Assembly: GCA_948434855.1 (NCBI GenBank)
Contig: CAOJFR010000023.1
Location: 1-20,514, forward strand
Length of the DNA stretch: 20,514 nucleotides
Source of the DNA: an uncultured Clostridia bacterium
GTDB taxonomy: Bacteria > Bacillota > Clostridia > Christensenellales > UBA1242
Reading direction: 5' to 3'
Shown: in pieces, positions 14,101 to 20,514 of the stretch
Layout: each line of letters starts with the position of its first letter
How positions within the stretch are numbered: position 1 is the stretch's first letter
Made by a program: the position numbers and the translations under genes
Notes under the pieces: model-generated
Seen by the model: the letters and a program-made list of their open reading frames with translations, nothing else
Told to the model about the DNA's origin: nothing
Databases searched by the model: none

Positions 14101-17100
14101 TTTGCAGATAATGATGGTAATCAGAACAATACTAACCAAATTGCTATTTATAATCAGGAAACTGGTGGCATAACCTATAAGTCTAATAATAATTTTGAAG
14201 GTTATGTTATTAATGATAATGAGGCTAAATATATTATCAGAAATCCAAACAATGGTGGAAATGAAGGTAGTAAAATTTATTGGACAACTAGTGAAACAGC
14301 TTTTGCTTATCCTGAAAACTTCCAGACAATTTTAGTTAATCAGGTTTTTGTTGACAGCAATCTTATTAATGATGCCAAAACTTTGATGCAATTTTATGTT
14401 GATGGGGATATAAGATTAAATGAAAATATTTTCTTAGATCCTGCGAACTATTTTGTTTATGGATGGTATTATAAGGATAAAGAAGGTGGTATTCATAGAC
14501 TTAATGACCCTGAAGATAACACAAAACTTAAAGATACTGAAGGTTTGTTAGGTTCTATTGATAATATTGGTGAGGCTAGGTTTAAACTTTATGCATATAT
14601 GGTTGAGAGGGATTTTTGGCTAGATTATGCTTGGGATGAAAATGGTGGTTCGGCTGTTGATGGCGAAAATGATATTAACACAAGCCATAAAGACAATATT
14701 TATAACGTTAAAATTGAGAACGTTTATATAGATGAGAATGACACAATTAATGATGAAAAAAGTTTTTCTAAAGAATATTCTAATGGTCAACTTGGCATTA
14801 ATACTGATATGTTTAACTTTATTTGGGCTGACAGAGACAGATATGAACTTAAAATGACTATTAGTGTTCCTTATCCACAATATTTAATGGACTCTATTAC
14901 TTTGCAGCATTTCCCATGTAAAATTGCTGATTATAATGTTAACAATTATGTGACAAAAGATGTTGTGTTTAATTTTGACTGGGCTGAGGATGGTTCACTG
15001 AATGACATAACCTCTGATACAGCAAGAAAATCTGCTGATGGTTATTATTTTGCTGACAGCAAGGATAATGGCAAAAACAAGATTTATATTAGCGGAACAG
15101 TTGATAAGGATGGAAAGGTTTGCGAAGTTGTTGTTACTATTAAAAACATTGATTATACCTCTAGAAAGAAGAAGGGTGTAAATGAAATTAGTTCTTCAAT
15201 AATTTCTAATTCTACTGTTGATTATTTTGGAACCTATGGCTTTATCATTAAGGGCAATGCAAGGTCTAATTATGAAAATAATGACAATGTTTCTGAACAA
15301 AATGAAATTAATTTTGGAAGCATTAGTGCTAATGATGGTTATTCTAAATATTATGCTTTGCCTGTTTCTGGTGATAAGATTTGGCTTAATGGAAAACCTT
15401 ATACACTTACACTTTCTGAAGGAAAGAACGATTATACCATTGATGGCAAAAAAGTTTATTATAATGGTAAATATTTGTATTATAGGGCGGAGGATTTTGA
15501 AGTTAACTATCAAAACACTCAAATTATTGCTATTTCTCCAGAACAATCTAAGGTTTTCACTTCTGAAAAGAATAGCGGCTTCCTTTCAACTGCAGATGAA
15601 TATTCTTTTTATGAACTTAGCAGCTATTTGAGCAAAATTGAATTTAGAAATGACTCTTTATCTGCATCTAAGAATTTTTATTTCTCTCAGCCAAGCAGGA
15701 CATTAAGCAAGGTTTTGGATAAAAATAATTATGGTGCACTAAGTTTTGAATATAGCAATTTAGGGGAAGAATTGAAAGCTTATAGTCAAAAGTCTTATGA
15801 TGGCAGCTCAAGTGCTATTAATTATTTTGGAACAAACTATTCTAAGATTTGTGGATTTGAACTTGAGTTTGGTAATTGCAAGTTTGACTTGATTCTTGCC
15901 TATAACCCAGTTGATAATCATGTTATGTATTTCTTGATTTCTGAGGGAAGACTTGATGGAAATGATATTAGTTTTGAGTTTTCTGATTTTGATAACCAAT
16001 TATCAATTTCTCAAGCTTTGAATGCTGACTCTTTTGATGGCAACCCTACATTTGGCGTTGAATCTAGCTTTATTTCTAATGGTGATAGCTGGACAGATGC
16101 AAACTTTATTAATGACAGTTTATTTGTTAATAATATTGCTCCAAGCGATTCTTATATCTTTAAATTTACTCCACAACAAGGCTATTTGATTAATTCACTT
16201 GTTGTTAGAATTGGGGATGAAGAGATTATTAACTTTAGCCTAAATAAAAATGACTTTGATATTGAGTATACCTCTGATGGAGTAATTCAGTTTGACCATG
16301 GTTCAGGGTCTGAACGCAGAAACCATATTACTTATGCGGGACAATATAACGAGCTTGTCTCTTATAAGAAAAGTGGCATTAGTGCTAACGCTAACTGGGG
16401 TATTTATTTTGGCAATGCAAAAGATGTTAACTGGCAAGGCAAAAATGCTGAGTTTGAAACACTGTATTTGCTTGTTGGTGGTGCTTATGATGATGTGAGC
16501 ATTGATATTGAAACCATTTCTTATTTTGAATTTGAAATTGAAGACAGCGGTAATATGCTTGGACTTAATAATGTTATTAAGGATGAAAATGGTAAGGTTT
16601 TTAGCCTTAATAATTCACTTTTGTCTATTTTGAAAAATAGCGGCGGAAATTGGGCTGAACTTTCTGATCTTTCTGACCTTGGACTTTATATTAAATATAA
16701 ACAAATTACTAACTCAGGATTTTATAGACTTATTTTCTTTGGCATGGCTAGCGAATTTGCCAACGGCTTGGCTCTTTATGCTAGTGCAGAGAACTATTCT
16801 TATTATTTTGAAGGCGCTAAGCTTTATGGTCAATCTCAGACTGTGACTTTGATTGGAAGCAATAATGTTTCTGAGCACAGCTTATCGGTTGTGGGCAATC
16901 TTGATAAGATTATTTATCTTGAGACAGATGCAATTAATAAACTATTTATTAATGAGAACTTTGAATCAAATTCACATATTCAAGTTAATAAATTTACACT
17001 TTATTTGAAGGTTCAAAAGAATAATTATTCATTCTCTTCAAATTCATATTTGTTTAACAACAACCTTATTTCGGGTAACAGGGAAAATGGTGGATATCAG

Positions 17101-20100
17101 GCTAGTGAATTGGAAAATTCTAGCATAAATAGCGTTAATAAAATTAATACAGAAATTTTTGGTAATATTGTTAGAAAAGGCGACATTTATTATCAGCTTG
17201 ACAACAATAATACTAAAACTGGCTCGTGGTTTAATGATACTACACTTTCTAATATTGACTATTTTTATAATAACCAGAGCAAAAATTGGCAGAATATGCC
17301 TGCGGGAATGTTAATTTCAAATATTAACGGCTATGGACTTCATATTAAATATTATGAGATTCCTGGGTATTTCCTTGAGTATATTGACTTTAACTTTTCA
17401 ACAACTGCTTCTAATGGCGGAGAAGTAAACAACTGGGTTTATTTGGACATGGTTAAGTATGCTCAAAGCAGCGGAGTGTTTACTATTAACGGAACCTATA
17501 TTACTTATAGCGTTAACTATAATGCTGCTGATGGCTATTTTGATATTTATCTTTATAATAATTCTGAAAATGCTTCTTATGAAGACAAGATTGCTTCTCT
17601 TGGAATTTTGGCTGGAAATGTTAAAGTTAACTTCTTTGCCAGAGCAAGAGAAATTGAAATTAATCTTGATTCTAATGTTGGGGCAAGCGTGTCATCAGTA
17701 AATTCTCTTGCACAAAACAAAAACTCTATTTCGCTATTTTATGATAGCTTAGCAAATTTGGATGCTTATCTTTCAATGGAAGGCTATACATTTGTTGGCT
17801 GGGGTTCTAAAGAGTATTTTGATGATGATGGCAATTTGCATGAAAGATTTACTCATGGCGATGGAACTGCACCTAATGTTTGGAATTCTTCTAGCAAGTG
17901 GGTTAATATTTCTGATTATTTTATAAAAGACAATATTTTAAGGCTTAAAGCACTTAATTCAGCTGCAATGAGAAGTTCTGACTTTTATGTTGCTGGGGGT
18001 TACTTTATTACTGATACTGGCTTTAAGAGCAAGGATCGTTCAAGTCAGATTCAGAGCTATAACTTCTGGTCGGCTTATGCTGAAACTTTTATGGATAGCT
18101 ATGGCAAGAACAACAATGCTGATTATAGATATGAAATTGACCTTTATGGAATTTGGAAGGCTAATACTTATAACGTTATTTTGAACCTTAATGATGCAAA
18201 CGCATTTTTGAAGAATGACAGCGTGAATAAAAATGGCTCTACAGTTTCTTTCTTTAAACATAACCTTTATGCATTTGATACAAGCGTTGTTAATAATGGT
18301 GTTGTTGGTATTGGAGAACTTCTTTATAAGGCTGGAGAATCTGCTAACCAAAAATATCACTTGTTTGTTACTTATGATACTAACGATTGGTATGTTTTGG
18401 TTGATGCTGAAAATGGATATTCTCATGATAACGCTGCTACTTATGTGCAAAGTTTGAAAGACTATATTATTGATAGATATGGCTATACTTGGCTTGGATG
18501 GTTTGCTGAACAACTTGAAAACTATAAAGAAACCCTTAATAACAAGGACTTTGGCACTCTTGCTGTTGCAAAAACTGATAAATTTGTGGCTGGAGCATGG
18601 GCTGAAAGTTTGCCAGCTTTATCACAGGTTAACTTTGCTAAATTTACAACAAAAACTGATGATATTGACGTTACACAGACCATTAATAACAGCCATTCTG
18701 TTTATAATGGAAAAGTGGTTGCTACTTTTATCTATAAAAATGAGCTGGGTGCTTATAATAATTTAAGCAATAAATATGACTATTTTTATAGTTATAATGA
18801 TGTTAACAAGCAAATTAACAATTTTAATGTTTATGTTGCTGAAGATTATTTGAACAACTATGTTAAATCTAGATATGGTTCTAGAGATAATCCTGACCTT
18901 AGATATTTTGATACTTCAAAGGACCCTGTTAAAACTGGAAACACAAGAGATATTACTATTTTTGCTTATTGGGAAACTAACTATTATGATGTGGTTGTGG
19001 ACTTTAGAGATCATTCGTCTCCAACAAACTCATTAACTGGCATTGGCTCTTCATCTGTTTCTTTGGGGGCAAACTATGTGTTTGAAAAAGTTTATTTTGA
19101 TGATCAAACTTTGATTTCTAGACTTAACAAGTTTTTGCCAGTTCGTTTGGGATATGACTTTATTGGCTGGTCTTTTGACCCTCAGATTGCTGGAACATCT
19201 GGTTCTATTTTGGAATATGTTTTCAGCAGAGCAGGTAAGTATTTGCTTGATAATGATATTACTAGTCTTTTGTTTGCTGAGCTTGGGGCAAGAGAGGACC
19301 TTTTGGCTGATAGCAAAGAAAAGCTTGGCGATTCTGAAAGCAGCCACTATGTTTATATGTTTGCAGGATGGACTGCTCAAACATATAATGTTAATGTTTC
19401 TTTGAATATTTCTAAAGAAGGACTTGAAAACCTCTATAGGGCTGACTCGGAATTTGCACTTGCTCTTTATGGCTCGGTTTATTCAGAATATTCCGGCATT
19501 AGGCAAGGCTTTGCAATGAAAAACAAGAATGAATTTGTTGATATTGTTGCAAACATTTCATTTGAAATTGTTTACGATACCAAACTTTCAGAAGCTAGGT
19601 TTGTTATTAACAGCAAGAATGGCGGTGAACCAGTTTCTTATTCATTTGACAAACTATTTGCAACTTCTGCTGGATATTATTTGATTGGTTGGCTATTTAA
19701 CCCTGATGATATGGACAGCTTGTTTGTTAGCAACACTTTACATTCTATTTTTGACAAGGATGGTAATCTTGAATTTGATGCAGAGGGTGAATCGTATTTT
19801 GTTAATGAAATGGATATGCAGGTTTTTGATGAGGATTTCTTTAATACGCTTTATCATTCTGCTTATGGCTATGACAATGCTAGCAAAGATAAGCTTTCGG
19901 ATATTGACTTTAGCAGCATTATGAATGCTAATGTTGTTCGCAATGCTGGTGGGAAAAACTATTTTGACTCATTTACTTATTCTTCTAACGAAAGCACTAA
20001 CTTTGGATTTGTGACTATTGACGGAAAGCGTTATTATCTTGCGACCGAAAGAATTGATACTAAATTTTATATGTATTATTACAACCAAGATGGCATTAAG

Positions 20101-20514
20101 CAATATGTTCAGCCATTTATTGAAGTTGACTCTAGAGTTCAGCTTGCAAATGGTTTAAACTCTTTATTTACTTTTAACGCTTCATCATTCTATTATCAAA
20201 ATTATATAATTTATTTTGACGATAGTGAAGAGGGATTTAATGCTTATTATGTTTCAGGCGATTATGATACTCGCACAAAACTTGATATTAAACTTGTGAA
20301 CATTAGCAGCATTGCAGATAGCGAGATTGAGGGAAAGACTGAGCTTGAATATTTTGCAATTAAAACAAGAGAGTTTACTATTTATGCACACTGGTTTAAG
20401 AAAAATGACTTGTCTGTTGTTGTTAATAATGGCAATAATGTTGGAACAAACTCTGGCAGCAACAATGGTTTGGCGGGATATTATGAAATTGAAAACTCTA
20501 AAGCTGAAGTTACA
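11071..20514 (+). CDS. Giant exported surface protein with InlB-type repeat modules (C-terminus beyond the window)
   Basis: One uninterrupted frame of 3148 codons that is still open at the last base. The ATG at 11071 follows an in-frame TAG at 11038 and is the only ATG in that interval. The N-terminus MKKLKKSVKAIIISSVAIL plus CVIAIVLGC is a positively charged head and one membrane segment (about residues 8–32), either a signal peptide, a signal anchor or a loose lipobox at Cys28. The rest looks extracellular: rich in Asn, Asp, Ser, Tyr and Phe, poor in Cys, with beta-strand patterns throughout. Residues 461–480 contain a WG-repeat-like 'GGLYGLMDFNGNVLVDP'. InlB/Listeria-Bacteroides-type motifs (GY.F.GW) end in W885, W1132, W2244, W2477, W2700 and W2874; most are followed by a closing A.W-type strand. 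A 218-residue spaced duplication lies near 1871 and 2089. Such proteins usually act as adhesins or wall-attached surface proteins. The specific role is unknown, and no enzyme motif was recognised. Confidence 0.93.
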   Translation, partial: MKKLKKSVKAIIISSVAILCVIAIVLGCVFGLKKPDDNPQNPSSPYGYTYAQGKLADEINKAVLKNKTTYQIYDNGILTNFNASVSSNNIIEFKSNYFVYADGSNNEHLVLYRKKSNGSYEYKELTAGLSGEFYVKTNSTNYAVITKSLDLGFYGFSVIYFGNFDNVVEIMNVESKFDCFINKDYVFLNDVYFAYYDFGLINTDTSIFTDVFNIHAFALKKTPLSLQEKNSEDSVISEVETFVNLVAKEEFNIVAENSKGVNVLSFDDGKTSKTVIDLAEFFETDVNSLVYRTIYAGKNAIILEKRNYVKDEDVSWSDVRVDGFYFNYSYKFLTFENGGFISKNLSLGDYSKIDVPSQALSNLTESFVVYRQKVNDNHNLTDNYLCTYYDRNLNTILEFTCKEQDRILFTGEGGFLTQNRLIATRRNMTVVTRHEFVNSMEENGYELYSSDVKNSVFIIRANGGLYGLMDFNGNVLVDPFEFNFKAISLNNDFAFGVYTTEVVNDDGTHSILEEYCIFNIRQKTFAKLNIDDSENYFNLLKNGFEGYFVYDEVSDTHNLYSFSGGIILDKIQDVDFYSKNIGAILDVYDESKTSSIVIESKNTFVFDEQNEIENYSFSISENKNYITLRIDGDNGLFNGTYDESDPDKRSPYRGKYFTSLNVTFKAFGSNVLVVNLTNGNSVSYDIQTTRSDNNIKSPIYHYTYNTKYGFVEIRIPVDSKIAGIIDSYVVDNASSEYYKYEVNLKTYLQEDSTNYPSTNPSNWTTVQTIYKWWYQGYSSSSTSFIACNTTKPETKLPGSSYLGYFDGVNSYNIQCATELGVISRDANSNINEVWYALFSSATNKMKYDLGYDNPEYVKTLPTIVDYNSLFYVPIPVRKGYIFKGWTITGMCSNHHHYFSSDPDELKGEIIDDSEAKNYGINNYNDAFFLKLNNGKFFINEDYKGTYNNDNFTGKLYFGSSGSSYAVNKASKHTTDSYVTYFRSLMHSVGSTINFKANWEEIPDGYKVQYVFADNDGNQNNTNQIAIYNQETGGITYKSNNNFEGYVINDNEAKYIIRNPNNGGNEGSKIYWTTSETAFAYPENFQTILVNQVFVDSNLINDAKTLMQFYVDGDIRLNENIFLDPANYFVYGWYYKDKEGGIHRLNDPEDNTKLKDTEGLLGSIDNIGEARFKLYAYMVERDFWLDYAWDENGGSAVDGENDINTSHKDNIYNVKIENVYIDENDTINDEKSFSKEYSNGQLGINTDMFNFIWADRDRYELKMTISVPYPQYLMDSITLQHFPCKIADYNVNNYVTKDVVFNFDWAEDGSLNDITSDTARKSADGYYFADSKDNGKNKIYISGTVDKDGKVCEVVVTIKNIDYTSRKKKGVNEISSSIISNSTVDYFGTYGFIIKGNARSNYENNDNVSEQNEINFGSISANDGYSKYYALPVSGDKIWLNGKPYTLTLSEGKNDYTIDGKKVYYNGKYLYYRAEDFEVNYQNTQIIAISPEQSKVFTSEKNSGFLSTADEYSFYELSSYLSKIEFRNDSLSASKNFYFSQPSRTLSKVLDKNNYGALSFEYSNLGEELKAYSQKSYDGSSSAINYFGTNYSKICGFELEFGNCKFDLILAYNPVDNHVMYFLISEGRLDGNDISFEFSDFDNQLSISQALNADSFDGNPTFGVESSFISNGDSWTDANFINDSLFVNNIAPSDSYIFKFTPQQGYLINSLVVRIGDEEIINFSLNKNDFDIEYTSDGVIQFDHGSGSERRNHITYAGQYNELVSYKKSGISANANWGIYFGNAKDVNWQGKNAEFETLYLLVGGAYDDVSIDIETISYFEFEIEDSGNMLGLNNVIKDENGKVFSLNNSLLSILKNSGGNWAELSDLSDLGLYIKYKQITNSGFYRLIFFGMASEFANGLALYASAENYSYYFEGAKLYGQSQTVTLIGSNNVSEHSLSVVGNLDKIIYLETDAINKLFINENFESNSHIQVNKFTLYLKVQKNNYSFSSNSYLFNNNLISGNRENGGYQASELENSSINSVNKINTEIFGNIVRKGDIYYQLDNNNTKTGSWFNDTTLSNIDYFYNNQSKNWQNMPAGMLISNINGYGLHIKYYEIPGYFLEYIDFNFSTTASNGGEVNNWVYLDMVKYAQSSGVFTINGTYITYSVNYNAADGYFDIYLYNNSENASYEDKIASLGILAGNVKVNFFARAREIEINLDSNVGASVSSVNSLAQNKNSISLFYDSLANLDAYLSMEGYTFVGWGSKEYFDDDGNLHERFTHGDGTAPNVWNSSSKWVNISDYFIKDNILRLKALNSAAMRSSDFYVAGGYFITDTGFKSKDRSSQIQSYNFWSAYAETFMDSYGKNNNADYRYEIDLYGIWKANTYNVILNLNDANAFLKNDSVNKNGSTVSFFKHNLYAFDTSVVNNGVVGIGELLYKAGESANQKYHLFVTYDTNDWYVLVDAENGYSHDNAATYVQSLKDYIIDRYGYTWLGWFAEQLENYKETLNNKDFGTLAVAKTDKFVAGAWAESLPALSQVNFAKFTTKTDDIDVTQTINNSHSVYNGKVVATFIYKNELGAYNNLSNKYDYFYSYNDVNKQINNFNVYVAEDYLNNYVKSRYGSRDNPDLRYFDTSKDPVKTGNTRDITIFAYWETNYYDVVVDFRDHSSPTNSLTGIGSSSVSLGANYVFEKVYFDDQTLISRLNKFLPVRLGYDFIGWSFDPQIAGTSGSILEYVFSRAGKYLLDNDITSLLFAELGAREDLLADSKEKLGDSESSHYVYMFAGWTAQTYNVNVSLNISKEGLENLYRADSEFALALYGSVYSEYSGIRQGFAMKNKNEFVDIVANISFEIVYDTKLSEARFVINSKNGGEPVSYSFDKLFATSAGYYLIGWLFNPDDMDSLFVSNTLHSIFDKDGNLEFDAEGESYFVNEMDMQVFDEDFFNTLYHSAYGYDNASKDKLSDIDFSSIMNANVVRNAGGKNYFDSFTYSSNESTNFGFVTIDGKRYYLATERIDTKFYMYYYNQDGIKQYVQPFIEVDSRVQLANGLNSLFTFNASSFYYQNYIIYFDDSEEGFNAYYVSGDYDTRTKLDIKLVNISSIADSEIEGKTELEYFAIKTREFTIYAHWFKKNDLSVVVNNGNNVGTNSGSNNGLAGYYEIENSKAEVT
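13705..14064 (+). repeat. First InlB-type module of the giant protein
   Basis: Residues 879–998: G-Y-I-F-K-G-W885 at the start, closing strand 'STINFKANW' with W998. The canonical InlB B-repeat is about 70 residues; here about 50 extra residues are inserted between the GW and the closing strand. The insert includes C891-S-N-H894-H895-H896. A second, short example (Y-F-V-Y-G-W1132 … KLYAYM, residues 1126–1177) follows. Confidence 0.65.
17782..20394 (+). repeat. Four C-terminal InlB-type modules of the giant protein
   Basis: Opening motifs are G-Y-T-F-V-G-W2244, G-Y-T-W-L-G-W2477, G-Y-D-F-I-G-W2700 and G-Y-Y-L-I-G-W2874. Closing motifs are L-Y-G-I-W2362, I-F-A-Y-W2634, M-F-A-G-W2767 and I-Y-A-H-W3108. 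The first three closers lead into a similar strand (TYNVILNL, YYDVVVDF, TYNVNVSL). Module lengths are about 125, 164, 74 and 241 residues, so only the third has the classic size and the others carry large inserts. After the fourth comes an Asn/Gly/Ser-rich linker (about 3113–3131), and the protein runs off the window. Confidence 0.75.

Noticed and set aside
11740..19380. Several minus-strand frames of 60–157 codons inside the giant gene (e.g. 11740–12204, 13672–14139, 18040–18513)
   Set aside because: They are mirror frames of a beta-rich, Asn/Asp/Ser-rich coding sequence. Their products are Ile/Lys/Asn/Ser strings without motifs, and no ribosome binding sites support them.
11071..20514. Alternative genetic code (TGA as Trp) to explain the very long frame
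   Set aside because: All tryptophans in the frame are TGG, no in-frame TGA occurs, and dnaG ends with TGA in an ATGA overlap with rpoD.

Overview
The window looks like chromosomal DNA from a low-GC, Gram-positive-type bacterium (Bacillota, most likely an uncultured anaerobic Clostridia-like gut lineage). The basis is the gene order era–yqzL–recO … ppdK … dnaG–rpoD–trmK, the AGGAG-type ribosome binding sites, consensus sigma-A promoters and the strong A+T bias. Every gene I accept is on the + strand. TGA is used as a stop (dnaG) and tryptophan is TGG, so the standard bacterial code applies.

Left part (1–1834): the 3' end of era, a 51-aa YqzL-like gene at 402–557, recO, and a stand-alone 109-aa gene with two CxxC pairs. 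That last gene has its own near-perfect promoter and terminator. Then comes ppdK (1990–4650, 886 aa). It has an operator-like dyad, an extended -10 promoter and a small GC hairpin in its leader, and a long terminator behind it.

Middle (4651–9488): the ppdK–dnaG gap holds an exact 11-bp-period tandem array of 12 units, an AT-rich terminator-like hairpin and a 9-bp inverted repeat. The tightly overlapped operon dnaG–rpoD–trmK–(coiled-coil zinc-ribbon gene) follows and ends in a clear intrinsic terminator. This operon covers primer synthesis, the housekeeping sigma factor, tRNA m1A22 methylation and a COG1579-type protein. The NIF3/YqfO gene often found beside trmK is absent.

Right part (9489–20514): a YkvI-like multi-spanning membrane protein whose strongest ribosome binding site points at an ATT codon rather than the annotated ATG. 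Next is a 412-bp non-coding gap with terminator-like hairpins, four GTTAWTAAC-type 9-mers and a promoter overlapped by a 13-bp direct repeat. The last 9.4 kb are one uninterrupted reading frame starting at 11071 and still open at the window edge (at least 3148 codons). It encodes a giant exported, probably surface-anchored protein. It has an N-terminal membrane segment, an early WG-like motif, and at least six InlB/Listeria-Bacteroides-type modules (GY.F.GW … A.W), four of them in the last 900 residues. This giant protein is the most unusual item in the window. Its C-terminus and cell-wall anchor lie outside.
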